From the NCBI GenBank assembly GCA_034008185.1, contig CM067095.1:3766610-3830609 (forward strand): a DNA stretch of 64,000 nt, given 5' to 3'. Every line of letters begins with the position of its first letter. Position 1 is the stretch's first letter. The notes beneath the pieces were generated by a model that saw nothing but the letters and a program-made list of their open reading frames with translations, did no database searches and had not been told where the DNA came from. The stretch is from Gorsachius magnificus. Lineage: Eukaryota; Chordata; Aves; Pelecaniformes; Ardeidae. Below, in pieces: positions 10,286 to 23,573 of the stretch. A program made the position numbers and the translations under genes.

Positions 10286-13200
10286 AAGATACCTCAAGAG
10301 CGGGGGTCTATCCTGCCTCTCTGGACTCTTAATTTAGGATAAGAGGAACTGTTCTGTGGATGTGCTTGTCTCTCTATTAACTATACAGAACCCTGTGCGA
10401 AGGATGAAAAAAAAATAGATTCTCTTGAAGGGAGAAAACTGACTACAACAACAAAAAATGAAAAAAAGTAGATGCCTTAGTTTGTCAGTGGGTGACTGTG
10501 AACCATCAGTACATGAGGCAGTAATAGAAATGACAAATGTGAACGTAGGCAAGGTTCTTCCAGTAGCAATCGGAAGGCACTGCTGACGCCATGGCTGTTG
10601 CGTAGGATCTCATCACAGGTGTTGGGACAGGCATCGGTCTATCAGGATGCCCAGGGTAATCATAAGAGACGCTAGCTTTCCAGCAAGAGCAGGGAGCTGC
10701 AAACTGCAACTACTTTACCGACAAATGCTGATCCCTGGGGATGAGAGATGCACAGTTTGTCGTTGGTAGTGGCTGGGAATTTCTGCGGTGCCAGGATCTC
10801 TTCCAGTCTTCTATTTCTAATATTACAGATCGGAAAGTGTTAATCATCAAAAGTATGGGTATGCTTTGACGAGCTTTCTTTGGTCCTGTTTTTATTTTTT
10901 TGTGTTTGCATGTAAGTGCATACATGTGTGTACACACACACACATCCATAAATACATATTTAAGTGAAGTTTTGCTCCTCTTGCTAATTGGGTAGCATAG
11001 AGACACTGAACTACATTTTGCATGGTCTGTAATAACGCACAGCCAGTATTTGTTAATATCCTACAGTTCTGAGTATTTGCGGTGTTAACTTTCAAGTTGT
11101 AGGTAACCTAAAAATCTCATCTTGTCCTCACATTAGGTAAAAATAATAGGAAAAAAGGCCACCAAATTCAGCTGTACATAAAATCTTTTTGCTTTCTTTG
11201 TCTAGATGTACTCTGAGCGGTGGTGTGTACAGTATGCATAAGTAATTAATGTTGCAAGCTGGAAGAATGAATTATTGTCAGATGCAAGCACACGGTATGG
11301 TCAAGTAAGCAGTTCCAATAATAGCTGTGCTTATAGAAGCAAATTGTAATAGAGGGCAAACTCTACAGGTTGCCAGATTGGTGTCGATGTAGAGCTTTGT
11401 TGCCAGTTGGTGACCAAGGGACGGCAGAAGGATTGGTTTTAGCTGAATGCTTTTAAGCTCACGTGTTTACCACACGTAATGAGATTGCTTCTCAAGCAGT
11501 GGCACTTAAGCAAAGGGCACGGGTAATTTTAGCTTGATTTAGTTGGTGGAGGTCTAACTGAAAGCCACCTTTTCCTCCCTCCCCAAGTTGGCATTTTCTC
11601 AGTGAGTTACATCCAGGTGAACACGAGCCATGTGCTGTTATTGCTGGGACAGCTAGCCGAGGGCAACATGTGCCTCTCTGGCTGGGAATGTAGCTGAAAA
11701 AAATGGAACTGTTGTAGAGCAACGGAGCTATGCAAGCTCCCCAAAGCTGGCACTGTCCAGGGTGAAGTACGAACCCAGGTTTGGTCAGGTCACAGCAGTG
11801 TTTTTAATGCATGTCGTAGAGAAGATAATCACAAGATACAAGGACAATAAAAAGGCTCATTTCCATACAAACTGGACACCATTAGGGTATGTTGTAGCCC
11901 AGCTGAAGACTGTCCTTTAAAGCCAGTGGCCATGCCGGTATCACTTTTTCTACTGTGTAAGAGGCAGACCCTGCAGTTCCCTTGGTTACATGCACACATA
12001 CATAAGTGTGTATGAACTGGGCATTGGTGGCCTCAGAGTCAGTGTCACACACACAGGCACATGCGTAACGTGCACACACGCGCACACACAGGCTCGGGGC
12101 ATAGTCCCTATAGGGTTTGCTATCTGTCCTACCTACCTCTTCACAAACAAGCAGAGTTCATTTTCAAACTGCCCAGTATACAAAGCAGATAAAGACTGGC
12201 ATGGAAGAGCCCATGGGCAGCTTGGCAGCCCTCTGTGGTTACTGGTATCAAAGGTCACTGAATGCTAAAAAAATAAATATGTTCCAGTGCCAGCAGGGCA
12301 CTGGTGATCAAAGATAAAAGTTTGTCTACCACCAGAGAGACATTTTCTTGTTTGGTACCAACATGGACTGTATTTACAGTGATTTTTTTCAAGTGCTAGT
12401 GAAAATATACGGGTATGAAACATGTTTTGCTTTATGCTGGCAGGGGATCTGCTTCAAAGGCCAGCCTCTCTTACTCTAGCATAAGCAAAGAAATTCACTG
12501 AGTTCTAACACTTTTCATTCTTTTTATTTTTCAAAAGTGTTGTTGGATTTTTCTGTCCTAAAAGCGCCTTTCTCTTTGAGTCTGACTTCACTGGTGCTGG
12601 TATAAACCAGATATAACCACACTGGAGACACTGGAATGGTATGGGTGAAAAGGAGAGGAATCTCCAGCCCAGTTCCTGACGTTGTTAAACAAGGTTATAA
12701 CCACCATTGGCCAGTTCATATTCATCTTCTGTGATTAACGCCAATGACAACGGGAAGCCTGGCAGTCACTTCGTAGCGTGTAATGCAAGATGACTATAGT
12801 TCAGAGGACAAAGAATGAGAGATTGGGATTTTTTTTTTTTCAGGAGCAGGCAGAAGACTGGTTATGAATGTTTGGGGTGATTTAATTTCATTGTTTTCTG
12901 TATCAACACCAAGGGCTGAGTGGTGCTTCCTGGCAGATTTCTAGCTGTAGTGCCAGATGAGGGGTTATCCATGGGAATGCAGACCCTCTGCTCCTCCTTC
13001 TTGTTTTTAATACTTGCATTCGTTTTTTCCTTTTGTTTCTCCAGGGGCACGTCTCTGGCAATGTTCTCACACTGTTTTAGCTTAAGGACAATGCATGTAA
13101 AAAGCAATGTACTAGAAATCCAGATGCTGGGTCCTGGTGCTCTGCTCTTGCCCCTGGGCCAGGGTGCCGTTTGCAGCAGCTTTTAGCCTGCTCTGACCAA

Positions 13201-16200
13201 CGATGGGTGACAGGATGGTGCAGAAACAAGCACCTACGAATGTCATTGAACACCAAAGACACCACGGTCACCACCTAGTACCGCACATGTAGTGTTCACA
13301 GGCTAAGGATGTCCAAAGCAGGACTCTGGGCTGAATCAGAGCAAAATATTTTCAACCTTTGCTTAATTTTTGGTGACAAATGCGATGTTCTAAACTGTGA
13401 TGCTAGCCCCATTCCTTGGTGTGACATTTGCAAACTGTGACATGTGGTTTATCCAAAATGTCCACTAAAGAGTAAACTTGATGTAGAGAGCAAAACAATA
13501 TATAACATCAACAATATTTGCTGAAAAATATCTTTAGCTTGTCAGCAAAAATGCAGCATTTAGGATGTTACATTTTTCAGTGGCTTTACAAACACTACAG
13601 AAGGATACGGAGCAGTCAATTTTACACCCGTAATTGTACAAATAGAGAAACAAAGAGGCAAATCTTCCAAGTGCTCAGGCAAGCAAGGGCCAAAGGAAAA
13701 TTCTGGAGTAGCGAAGGACCAGAAGTATGTGGTTATGAAACAGATTAACATCGTCGCGGCCCTTTTCATCCAGCACAACAGATACGCGCATTTGCTGTCC
13801 CAGAGGCAGGAGGCAAAGGACGGCTCCTGAAGAAAATCATTGCACCTTCTTGTGTATCAAGCAACTCAGGAATACTCGCTCTTGGGGGCTGAATGAGAGG
13901 AGAGCTGGATACACAGAAGGAAGAGGAGCTGCAGTGGAACAGATGGGCATTTCTGCCAGCTCTCCCCGTTCTCCCGGAACCTTTAACAGCACATATAAAA
14001 ACACTCGGGATTTGCTTGAGAACTTGCCCAGAGGCTGAGAAACAACATGACGTGCCTTGGGCTGCAAGTCCATGTCAGAAACTGGTTAGAGCACAAGCAT
14101 TTCTGCATCCTCTGCTTAGATGAGCAACCCACGCCTCTATAAATCATAGAGGAGGCACTCGTGTTACTCAGGCTTTACGTGCAGGCAGTAAATCACGGAG
14201 GCTGTAGTGAGGGCAGACCCATCCGCCTGCTGGCTGCCGCAGGCACTGAGCAGTGCTGACTCAGGTGGTAGTGCCTGAGTTGCCACCATGCCCTTACCTG
14301 CTTTATTTTTGAACAGGGCATGGAGTCTTCTGGTGCACAAAAGGGTTGCTTCTTCCTTGTCTATTCTTAAACGTGCGTTCTAGCTATCATTCAATCAGTT
14401 ATGAAACACTTGTCTTAGGATAAGATCACTGTGGCAAGACAACCCTGACAATTTCTGGATGCTGCAGATCCTCTTGGCACCTATCTCTTTGATTACAGTC
14501 CTGAATATGCAATAGAAACTACATTTTCCCACTCCTCTATAGTTACTGCACTTTCCTTGGTGAGTGTTCCCAGCCCCTGAAACTCCTGTCTCCTTCATTA
14601 TCAGACTTACTCCAAAGTGTTGCTGACTGCTCTGTTCTTTATCCTCTCTGTCTCAGTCTCTTTGCAGGGTAGACTGTATCACAAAACCGCTTATTGTTGC
14701 TATATAAGACACTGCAAAACTTTTTGATCCCCTCGGTTCTCTACAGGGCAGTCAGGTGAGGCTTGACTGGGGGTGGCTTCAGTACAGGGTAAGACCCCAT
14801 TTCTGACAGTAATGCCGTTGATGCGAATTGCATCAATCTATTTCTTGAGTGAAACATCTCACAAGGAATTGATCTCACTAAGTGTCTTCCACTTGCATTG
14901 GAACAGAGAATATTGGTTTTGTTCTCTGTAACCACAAATGCTTTGAGACTTGCCTAATTGAGACGCTGTATCTCCTCTGCTTGCGGGGATTTCAGCAACA
15001 GAAATGAACAGAGGCAATCTTGACCTAAAGCGGGCATATTATTTCTCTCCACTTTAGAAATTACTTGTCCTAAAAGGAGGAGATTTGTTGGCTCTCAGGA
15101 AGCGAAACTGTGAGCAGTGAGAGAGGTCTCAGCGATAGAGCAAGGAATTTGCTTGTTTTGTTACTGTGATTGCGTGGCTGGATTTTTATTGGTAGCAATG
15201 GCTTTCCTGGCTCTGTCTGGAACAAAGTGTGAGCAGTATGGGACAAGAATGCTTCCAGGGGCACTGGAGAGCCCCTTTGATGGCCATCTTAAAATTATAA
15301 TAAACATAAATAGTTAATCCATTACCTTGATTTTTCTGCTAAAAAAGCAAGAATGGGATAAAATCTTAAAGCAGAAAAAGTATTTTTTTTTAAGATGGGC
15401 TGATAACCTATTAAAAATGCATGTATGTATATTGGTGTTGCTGCTTTTGCTGCTTTAAACAAGTAGCTATATTTTGTTCTTAATTAAGAATTAAAGGATT
15501 TGTATGCACATGTCTACAGTGGAGACCCCCAAGTGATTCTGAGATGAGGGTAAGCTGTGGGTTTTTTTCAGCTAGTTAGATTGAAATTACTTACCACTTG
15601 AATAGCATCTGCAACAGCGTAAGGCACGGAAGCAATTTTTCTTTTGTAAGAAGATGAAAAAGAAATAAAAAAGGAGTCAAAGAGTAAGCAGGCTGAATGG
15701 GCCATTAGCACCAAACTCTAAAGATGTAGAAGTCAAATAGGATAGAAAGGCCCCATAAATTTTTACAACTCCTTGGAGAAAAACACTGTGATTATTAAAA
15801 CATGAAACCTTGCTTTTCTAAAATGCTTAAAAGATTAATATAGAAATGTCATACTGTGGCTGCTGGAGGGATTATCCTTAATGGGAATGTTAGAAGTTAT
15901 TTTAATGTAAAGCAAACATAGCCACCGAAGAAAGATCAAAAGTGGAACAAACTCAAGGCTCTTAGTTTCAGGAAAATGAAGTTTGTCAAGAAACTATTTC
16001 TACTCTGTTAATTAGAATGAGCAAATTCTCCATAAATACTGTATATATATGACATAGAAAGTGATGACCTCATCTAATTCGTCATTACCTAATCCAATCA
16101 CTAGCACGAGAGCAAGGCTTAGGTCTCTTTTATGAAAAAATTTTGTTCCCTTTTTGGCTTGAGAAAAAGTATATTTTTGCTAGTGCACATTTCTGTGAGG

Positions 16201-19200
16201 TCATGTGCGTGTGTCCAAATAGTTTTGACGATAATCCACCCTCCATGGGCAGGGGAAGGTCGGTCACATGGCGCAGCGGCAAATGCCCCCAGAGTTTGTG
16301 GTCTTTTCCATGCGAGAGCAAATTCTGTAACTTTTTGTTTTCTTTTCAATCTAGCATTGTTACTTTTTTTAATGTAAACTGACCACAGAGTAACGTACTG
16401 CCCTGGTCTCTATGCAAGACTTTGAAGTCTAAATAAAAACTTCAGTGTTGCTAATTTAGAACAAGAAATGAAATATTTTCATTGCTGTTGAGGATAGCAC
16501 TTAATTTGCTGTCTGTCCTTGTTTGGCCAGCGCTGCAGTCAAGCACCTGATTCCGTTAGACCCCCAGTTAGCGGCGCGATTCTATCAATTCCAGAAGCAG
16601 TAATTGGTTTACAAATTGTGCTGCTGTCAACTTGTTTTTTCTGCCAATGTGAGGCACAAAACCACAGTACACCCTATAGCGGTCCTCACACATTGCTGTC
16701 CTTGTTCCCCTGCGAAAGGGTTGGACTTACAGAACACAGGTTCTTTTAACAGTTATTTCTAAAAAGATCCATCACGCCAGTACTCAGCCTGAGTCTGCTG
16801 GTGTTGCTAGAAAACTTTCCCAGAAAGTAAGAAAGTGCTAAATCATTCTACCCAGTGCAAAAATTCCCTTAGTCAAATGTTTAGTGTCATATATGACAGC
16901 AAGATATTACTGGGCAAAAAGAATATTTTTCTTGAAAATAATTGCAAATCTTTATAGAGAAATTTTGTTCAGCTGTCCAAATCTGCTGCCTCTTCCCTTG
17001 TCCTGGACATAGAAATAAACTTAAATGAAATTAATGTCATTTTTTACCTGCTTGCAGCCCTGCAAGTAGTCAGCCCTCAGTTTCCAGTTCAGACAAGATA
17101 ACCATCATCATGTAGTTACTAGTCACCAGAAATTTTGCTTCAAGCTGGAATCCTCTTTTGAAGAGCTCTGCAAGCGAAAGACCATCCTGACGACAAAGCA
17201 CAGCAATGCCTGAGATGGGCAGCGCAGTGTGCTGAGGGCTCAGCTCAGCGGAAGGAGATCTGAGTTGAAATAGAGGAATTTAGTTAATTGTCGGGATTAT
17301 TAAGACTTAATCTTTCTTCCTTGACTGTGTAAAAAACTATAAATTTACCAAACCCAAAGCAGTTTTTGTTGGAAGAAGATAAAATGTATCCCATACTGTA
17401 GACCTGGTAAACTGGGGGTCAGTATTTACAGAATCAAATACTTCATTTATAACAGAAAAAAAATTCACATTAGATTATGCTCCAGAATTGTACCTAGCAA
17501 GTCTCGTTAGCGTTATTTTTACTTTCTTACAATTCTTTTTAAAATACAAGAGAGTGGCAGTTGGTATCTAGCAGGTTTTCTCCATATATTTCTGGGAAAT
17601 GTGCTGTTAAGATAAAACAAAAGTGCCATCATTTCCTGATGTACGCTCACTCTAAAATGCCAGATACATCAGTATTTCCTCACCAGTCTGGTGTCACAAT
17701 GACGAAGCCAATGCCGTCCTTTTTTTTTGTTATGAGCCATGGGCTACATAGCAAACGATACAAATGAAGTGGCTATGACAAAACAGTCAGGCTGTGCATT
17801 AAGTGAGCGTGCACCATCCCTAAAAGAGACAGGGCTGTAATTCTTGCTTCCCCGATCTTCCTTTAATTTGCAGCAGTATAGAATAACACAAGAAAAATAG
17901 TCTGCGTGCTTTATTCCCTCATTAAAATATGATTATATGATTATGATATCAAATGCAGGGTAAGAGCCATTGCACAGAAGCTCAGAATTCGTAGCCTTGT
18001 CCTGCAGCACTGTTTTGCTCAGCCCAGAATTCACAGTTACAGTAGCAAGTTGAATAGAGAATGTGATTTACAGGGATGTGGGATCATGCCTGTAAACATC
18101 CTCCTTCCCCACTTGCATTCAGTGCCCATTGCTCATTAATTTCCTGCCTTCTCTCGTCTCCACACTGTATTTCCAAAAGAATTTTCCTGACTGACTTGCT
18201 AGCCGGTCACTAGGTTGACAGAGCTGAAAAAAGACATTTTCTAGTTACAAGGTGCCAAATGCAGAGGGGCAATGCAAGCATCCCGGGCTGCTCCACTAAC
18301 GAGCTTCAGGCCTGACAGAGAGGGTGGGCACGTAGGGGACAGGACGGGACTGTTTCTTGTTCAGAAAGAATCATAATTCTGTTGAAACCAGTTCTAGCAG
18401 GGGAGCTCTACGAGTGGCAGCCTGTGTTTCACCCTTCTTACCTGCTTAATCCTTGTTCAACCTGCTGACGCTGCCAGAAGGATGAGGTACCATCTGTGCT
18501 TGTATTTTTTTTTATGTGAACATAAACTTGGTGGTTTTCATTTGTGGAATGAAAATTTCCAGTCACTACCAAACTGAACATTTTGATGTTCAACGCGTAA
18601 AAATATCCTGAATACCAGTACCCGTGCTTTGCAGTCGAGGCATCAGACATCCATTTCTGCACACCGCCTCAACACCCATGGCAAAGACTCTTCTTGAAAC
18701 TGGAGCAAGACATGCTGGTGCGTGTGTTGGATTTCTTGCTGCTGCTCTGGCAAATGAGCTAGCACCCTAGCAATGTTAATACTCTTCATTTTTCTCTAGT
18801 GTCTTCTGATTTTCTAAGACCTTAGCAAGACACCCAAGACCTGGGTGTGCAAATGCCACTTAATGTTGAAAGAGCAGCTTCATTGCATCAATTTAATATC
18901 CAGAACTTGGATATAGAAGGAAGATAAGATTGTGAACAGGATGGGCTACCTGCTGGACCAGAGCTGATCTTAGCAGCCAGGAGACTCAGAAAACTATTTT
19001 TCATATTTTAATAACAGGAGCAGACAATTGCAGTGTTTTCTAAATGCTCTTTCCACAACACCTTGAAAAAATAACTTGAAGAGAATTAGTTGTATGACAC
19101 AGGTGATGCAGTGCTGAAGAAACAGAAAATCTCCTGCTGCAGAGAGTCCTGAGCAAGATGGCAATACGCAGCTCGTTTGGCTTCGCAGCAGAGTTGCCAG

Positions 19201-20634
19201 GCGCTCAGAGGCCCTGATCCATCCTTTCATGGCACCAGCGGTGCTGTCATGTAATGTAGGTTAGCAGGTGTCACCAAAGTCACTGGAGATATACTGGTGT
19301 GAAGTGGTGTGGCCATTTGGGAAATCAGACATAACATATTCTAGAAAGTAGCTGAAGGTGGAAGTTGTCTGAAGCAATTGAGCTTTTGCAGCACAGTCCG
19401 TATAGGGAGATACAGTTTCTAGTGTGGAAAAATAAGGGACTGACCCTTCCCTGCAGGTAAGTGGCTTGTGTTTCTGTTTACACCTGCACGCAGAGAGGGA
19501 TCGGAGTTACTAATTCAGACAAGCAATATCTTACAGCCAAAGCAAGGGTCTGAAAATAACAGTAAAGAACTGGGCCCTGAAATTCCCGGTTTAGTTTGTG
19601 CACTGTGCAGATCTTGACCACACATATCCTCTGCTTATGCCAGCTTTGTGCTTGGAAAAAATGACTTCTCCATAAAAGAGTTTCATTCTGCGAGTACAGG
19701 CAAGGAAGTGGCAGTGTGTTGGTATGAGAGGGAAAGGGATGCAGCAGGGTTCCTTAGGACACCATTTGGGGTTTGATCTGACAGCAGCAACAAAATGGGA
19801 GTCACTTGGACAGTGCTCCATCAATCCATCAGATAGATATTGGCTACGGACCAGACTGGATCTGAAGGAATATTTTAAAGAATTGCAATTAGGTGCAATT
19901 TCTCAGCAATCGTCTATACCCCAAATACCACCTGCTGGAACTGAACCATATGGAACGGCCATCGCTGCTTCAGAAACATGCACAGCTGTGCTCTGGCTGC
20001 TTGACATGGAAAAACTAGCGCAGGGGTATACTTGAAGTGTGGGAAGAGGATTTATTCCACCAGCAGGTTTCCACAGGATTCGGGCATAGCACACAGTTAG
20101 TGTCTGGTGATCAGAGCATTCACTAGCAGAGTGCATGCAGCAAGAACAAAATGCATCTTACAAACATCCCTTTATATTAAAGACGTAACACGATGTGTTT
20201 GGATGCAAGCCTGGGCACGGTTCTGTTATGAGATGTTTTTACCCTTTTATCATGAGCATTCTTGCAAACAGCTGTTTTGTCACATATGAGTAGTTTTCAG
20301 TTTTACGGGTACTGTAAGGCGGGTTTCTGAAAACACAGAGGTGAATCAGTGACCTCATAGTATGCTGTGGCTGCCAAGAACTCTGTGGAGAATATGAACA
20401 CAATTAACCAGATAAAGTGAGATATAATAGAGGAAGGTGCATGTAGATACATGGCAAGGGAGTTAGCAAACTGTAAAACAGGGACTGGGGAAATACCATC
20501 AAAAGGGAGAGATTTTTTTGTTCACACCTTTTCATCAAGAAACGGAGTGGCATGGGAAGGAGGTAGGATAGCACAGGGGAGAAGCAAGCTGGCCTGAAAA
20601 ACGATGGCAGGAGCTTCCAGGCTGCGCCCAGGCC
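10286..20634. other. Long non-coding stretch
   Basis: Ten kilobases without a recognisable exon or intact element. Minor features are CA/TG-rich patches (about 10920-10945 and 11990-12090) and T/A runs (12831-12840, 15384-15393 and 17720-17728). Small open frames on both strands are of chance length and match nothing I know. Confidence 0.5.
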
Positions 20635-20654
20635 TCAATGTTGAGTGCCCTGCC

Positions 20655-20992
20655 AGTGCAGCAGCAGCAGAGCAGCAGAGCAGACCCCAGCTCAGCAGCA
20701 GCAGAGCAGCAGTGTAGGGCAGCAGAGCAGCAGCAGCAGTGCAGAGCAGCAGCAGTGCAGAGCAGGGCAGCGGAGCAGGGTGGCAGCAGTGCAGAGCAGC
20801 AGAGCAGAGCAGCAGCAGTGCAGCAGTGCAGAGCAGCAGCAGTGCAGCAGAGTGCAGAGCAGCAGCAGCAGCAGTGCAGAGCAGCAGAGCAGGCAGCAGC
20901 AGCAGCAGTGCAGAGCAGCAGAGCAGGCAGCAGCAGCAGGCGACAGTGCAGAGCAGAGCAGCAGCAGAGCAGCAGCAGAGCAGCAGTCTCCT
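20655..20992 (+). repeat. CAG-rich compound minisatellite
   Basis: About 340 bases are built almost only from CAG, AGCAG and GTGCAG blocks. Part of it shows a higher-order unit of about 34 bases, with a near-perfect copy at about 20872-20905 and again at 20906-20940. The absence of stop codons makes it open in several frames on both strands (Gln/Ser/Ala-rich forward, Leu/Cys/Ala-rich reverse). Similar openness in many frames argues for a simple repeat, not a coding polyglutamine tract. Confidence 0.9.
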
Positions 20993-23470
20993 GACATCTT
21001 GTGGCTTCGCTGCAGAGTACAGCGATCCCTTCCCCCACAGCCTCAGGCACGGGTGTCAGCTGGAGCTGACCTTGGCATTAACCGCAGGCACTGGAGATCC
21101 TTATATATAGCTACATTCCTCTCACAAATGCAGGGCCACTTTTTTTTCCCCTCCTGTGCAAGAATGAATGTGTTCGAGTGAGCCTGTGTTTTCCCAAGCG
21201 CTTGTGTATGAGGTTTGTCCTAATTTACACCAAAGAGGCACCTAAATTTACATTGAATACAGATGAACGCTACATAAACTGGATTCCAGAGTCTGCATCT
21301 GTCATCCTCCCTTTAGCAGGTGGAACAAAACCCAGATTCAAACATCCCAATTTTGCTGTAATCTCCCCCAGCCCCACCAGCTCCCAGATACTCAGGTCGA
21401 GGTCTGCTGATGGGAATCAGTCATTTCTTTTGGTTGCAATGGCCCAGCTTCAACACTAGTCATGCATGATCTCTAGAGGAAAGGACAGGAATCTTAAGTA
21501 TTTAATAAAGTGTATTTATTTTTAAACACTGTTTTCATTTGTAAAAAACCAAGGCTATTAAGATTGTTGAATTTATAGACATACAGAAATCCGTGCAATG
21601 CAGTCCTAAGCTCTGTCATCTAAAAGTATTGCTTGGTTGTTGAAACGTTCATGGAAGAGTCTTTTGGCTCCTCTAAGTAGCCGAGACGGACTCTGGTATT
21701 TGCCTCAGTCACTCAGCTTCAGAACTGGGAAAATTATGAACTACACTGAATTTTGTAAGCAGAGAAATCCAGCCGTTTTCCTGGTGTTGGGTTCTGTTGA
21801 ATCTCCCCTGGGTTGTTCATTACACCAGGCTCTTACTCAGGGCTGAATTTGCAGTGGGAGGGCAGAGGACAGTCAGGGCTGGAGCTGGAACTTTTGGACA
21901 CTGTGGCTGGGACTGGTGAGAGGTCAGGCTGGAGTTTTAGAGGTGCTGAGTGAGGAGGAAGGAGGAGGAAATGAGCTTCTTCTCAGTTATTTTTTGCAAG
22001 TGCATTTCACACATTATGTTCCACGGATTGGCAAAATATGGTGCCAAGGAAAAGACGCGCAGCCAGTAGTGACCATGCATTCTCTGGCAGCCCTGCGTGG
22101 AGGAATAACTTCCACACGCCACTCCCTTCCCTCTTTCAGGAAGCGTGGTTCAAAGGGGGAAGGAAATGAGATGGAAAAGGGGGAGAGAGGGCTCACTTAC
22201 TGATGTGGAGTAGTTCCCCGAGGGGAAAGCTGTGGCCAGCATTAGGGCTAGAGAAAGATTACCACTGTTTACCAAGAAGCTTAGTGGGAAATACATGGAG
22301 AAAGTCATACGGTCAGTTTGTAAGAATTCATCCACATTCCCATTCTCCTCCCATTCTTTCACAGTCTGGAAGTTACCCTCTGAGGAGACCGTGCTGCAGG
22401 AATGGCAGCAGGAAGAGACAGAGCAGAGTGGCTGGGAAGCCCTTCGGGGAGCTGAAATTTCATTTTTCTTCGTGTCTGTGGGAATCCCAGCAGTTCTGCA
22501 TCCTAGGGAGGTAGGCATACTGCTTGGGTGACTGCTGGGCCCTTCCACTTTGCCGTTGGGATACACACATCTCCAACAAGGGCTGTTATGGGAAATTCAA
22601 GGTATTAAAAAAATCCATCTGGCCAGTTTCAGTTTGAAAAAGTATGGAATGGATGAAGTGGCACTAATACATGAGAGGTTGCTCCCAATCCTCACTATTT
22701 TTCAGTGCACTTAAAGCGTGTAATTTAAGAAACATGCAAAAGAGCAAACTTTCACGCTCTTCATACAACGTCTTTGAATTTGTCATGGTCTTGGCTGAAA
22801 ATAGAAATGGATCTAATGGACAGATGCTATATTCTGTGATGAAACTTGCACTAAGGTTGTATAAGATAAATTGCCCCGACTTTGTGTTACCAAAATTACG
22901 GTTGTGGTTACTGTAGCAGTGACTGCAGTATAGACAGAGCATTTCCAGTTCAGCTCTATCAGTCCCTTTGTTAAAGTCTGCTGCAAGTAGACAATTGACT
23001 ATTTGTGGCTTGTGGCTACTCTCTCAAGAGAAGTTATAAACTGAAAGTGATACCAAGTGTTAAACAAGGAGGAAACAAGGCACAAAATGGAAGGCATGAA
23101 AACCATAAAAAAATCCCCTTTTAAATATATGTAATTATATATAAATGTGTGTGTATACACACCCCCACGTGCAGAACCACACATATGGGCAAACGTGTTT
23201 CATTTAACAAAAGAAATTACATTTTTGAAAATATATATGCAATATTCTGTTGCTGCAAACCAAAGTCATCTGTTTATCTTGAATGCTAAAGAGGGTGAAG
23301 GCAGCTGCAATTTGAGCTTCTCTGCACTGGCCAGCTGGTAGCTTAAAACCAGCAAACAGGGAGGGGGAGGTGAATTAGCCCCACTGGTCGGTCTTAGAAG
23401 TGGTCACTGTACAGGATAGCTTTGAAATCCCAAGGGTTGTGATTCACAGAGGAACTGCTGGACTAATCCT
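20993..23470. other. Non-coding stretch between the CAG tract and a CR1 copy
   Basis: No gene or RNA was recognised. Open frames of up to 138 codons on the minus strand (22150-22566) overlap plus-strand frames and show no known motif. A short TGTGTG/TATACACAC patch lies near 23143-23163. Confidence 0.45.
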
Positions 23471-23573
23471 GATCTAGTTAGTGGTGTCCCTGCTCACTGC
23501 AGGGGGGTTGGACTAGATGACCTCTAGGGGTCCTTTCCAACCCAAAACATTCTATGATTCTATGATTCTATAA
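23471..23573 (+). mobile_element. CR1 LINE 3' end (young-looking)
   Basis: The sequence has GGTTGGACTAGATGACCTC, TCCTTTCCAACCC and a terminal TCTATGATTCTATGATTC tract, the hallmark 3' end of avian CR1. Only the last 100 bases or so are present, as usual for 5'-truncated CR1 insertions. It is the best conserved CR1 copy in the window. Confidence 0.95.

Noticed and set aside
16240..16300. tRNA-like look of TGGCGCAGCGGCAAATGCCC
   Set aside because: No matching A-box and B-box spacing and no cloverleaf could be drawn.
20535..21181. A 178-codon Gln/Ser-rich forward frame and a 171-codon Leu/Cys-rich reverse frame
   Set aside because: Both are products of the CAG repeat. The repeat is open in several frames on both strands, with no flanking coding signal or splice sites.
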